From Chloroflexota bacterium (GTDB lineage Bacteria > Chloroflexota > Dehalococcoidia > UBA3495): DNA of 6,273 bases. This document shows positions 5,944 through 6,273 of the stretch, in pieces (the first letter of the stretch is position 1; each line of letters starts with the position of its first letter). The stretch spans positions 6,194 through 12,466 of the forward strand of contig NZUD01000079.1 in NCBI GenBank assembly GCA_002697005.1, in the 5' to 3' direction. The translations under genes and the position numbers were made by a program. The notes below the pieces were generated by a model, which saw only the letters and a list, made by a program, of their open reading frames with translations, had not been told where the DNA came from and did not search any database.

Positions 5944-6009
5944 GGGTTGGACTCGAACCAACGACCTTCGGGTTATGAGCCCGACGAGCTGCCACTGCTC
6001 CACCCCGCG
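5935..6009 (-). tRNA. Initiator tRNA-fMet (anticodon CAU) with encoded CCA
   Basis: All arms fold: acceptor CGCGGGG/CCCCGCT, D arm GAGC/GCTC, anticodon stem TCGGG/CCCGA around CTCATAA, variable AGGTC, T arm GTTGG-TTCGAGT-CCAAC, discriminator A and genomic CCA (5937-5935). Initiator hallmarks are present: three consecutive G-C pairs next to the anticodon loop, an A11-U24 pair in the D stem, and no Watson-Crick pair at 1-72. The 1-72 mismatch is C-U rather than the C-A of E. coli. The D loop is short (AGTGGCA), so the gene is 75 nt. It lies 171 nt after the 23S 3' end on the same strand, and I find no good promoter of its own, so it is probably cut from the rRNA transcript. Confidence 0.95.
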
Positions 6010-6180
6010 ACGTTAAAGCCATCACCTAACAGCTGCTAGTCTCAGCAGGGCTGTTGACTAGTCACCGTTGGTTAGCAGCCAGGAGAATCAGAAACTGTAA
6101 TAGCCATTTGTAACCAAGAAGATGCTTGAAGTCTGACAGTCGTTACCTGACAGATTTCATCGGTTTGAAATTCTTTGCGT
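6010..6180 (-). other. Spacer between 23S rRNA and initiator tRNA, without 5S
   Basis: These 171 nt follow 23S. A 5S gene would nearly fill them, but none of its conserved core (such as CCGAAC or the paired 5'/3' ends about 115 nt apart) is visible on either strand. What is visible: a hairpin ATTTCA/TGAAAT (6154-6171), a direct repeat of CTGACAG (6133-6139 and 6147-6153), a TTGGTTA/TAACCAA pair 36 nt apart (6068-6074 and 6111-6117), and a nested hairpin CTAGTC/GACTAG enclosing CAGC/GCTG (6036-6061). They may be processing structures. Confidence 0.6.
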
Positions 6181-6273
6181 GGGTCAAGCCTCTCGACCGG
6201 TTAGTACCGGTATGCTGAAGATGTTGCCATCCTTACACATCCGGCCTATCAAGCAGATAGTCTCTCTGCAGTC
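6181..6273 (-). rRNA. rrl: 23S ribosomal RNA, 3' end (partial)
   Basis: Read on the minus strand, the right end of the window matches the 3' terminal domain of bacterial 23S rRNA: TTGATAGGCCGG, TGTGTAAG, a short hairpin, then ACCGGTACTAACCGGTCGAG and AGGCTTGACC. The last bases are the strand that pairs with the 23S 5' end, so the mature 3' end is at about 6181. The gene continues beyond 6273. The GGTCGAGAGGCTTGACC ending resembles Gram-positive and Chloroflexota sequences more than enterobacterial ones. Confidence 0.95.

Noticed and set aside
5831..6025. 64-codon minus-strand frame reading ...RRAHNPKVVGSSPTPAT...
   Set aside because: It is the translation of the tRNA gene and the inverted repeat, a well-known false protein type; no ribosome site.
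6010..6180. 5S rRNA gene after 23S
   Set aside because: None of the conserved 5S core sequences is visible and the only end-to-end pairing (TTGGTTA/TAACCAA) encloses about 50 nt, too short for 5S.

Overview
This is a 6.3 kb piece of a bacterial chromosome. It carries six protein genes, an initiator tRNA and the 3' end of a 23S rRNA gene. The 23S end (GGTCGAGAGGCTTGACC on the minus strand), Shine-Dalgarno sites, TTG starts and sigma70-like promoters are all bacterial. The gene mix (flavin enzymes, SDR enzymes, a general acyl-CoA dehydrogenase) and the style of the 23S end would fit an environmental Chloroflexota such as the SAR202/Dehalococcoidia group. That placement is a guess; no marker here fixes it.

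Layout. Positions 1-2043, minus strand: a two-gene unit of an SDR oxidoreductase followed by an acyl-CoA dehydrogenase, perhaps continuing into a third gene that runs off the left edge. Positions 2044-2348: a divergent promoter region. Positions 2349-3284, plus strand: an NAD-dependent epimerase/dehydratase, ending at a 46-bp perfect palindrome (3314-3359). This palindrome looks like a shared terminator for the epimerase and the genes facing it. Positions 3387-4201, minus strand: a pyridoxamine-phosphate-oxidase-like protein followed by a DUF4440/SnoaL-like protein, probably one transcript. Positions 4202-4602: a second divergent promoter region without a convincing gene. Positions 4603-5862, plus strand: an MFS transporter with a near-consensus promoter. 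Positions 5865-5943: a perfect inverted repeat with 36-bp arms whose right arm runs into the tRNA. Positions 5935-6009, minus strand: initiator tRNA (CAU) with encoded CCA. Positions 6181-6273, minus strand: 23S rRNA 3' end, continuing off the right edge.

How it works together. The SDR and acyl-CoA dehydrogenase are probably co-expressed in oxidation of a CoA-linked or hydroxylated substrate; the substrate cannot be read from sequence. The other protein genes look like independent housekeeping or accessory functions. On the minus strand, 23S and the initiator tRNA seem to form the tail of an rRNA transcript that ends in the long hairpin shared with the MFS gene. No 5S gene lies between 23S and the tRNA.

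I see no phage, transposon, CRISPR or defence system. The most unusual signal is the long perfect inverted repeat that takes in the 3' end of the initiator tRNA, followed by the rRNA tail without 5S. The protein genes are ordinary family members with a few altered motif residues.
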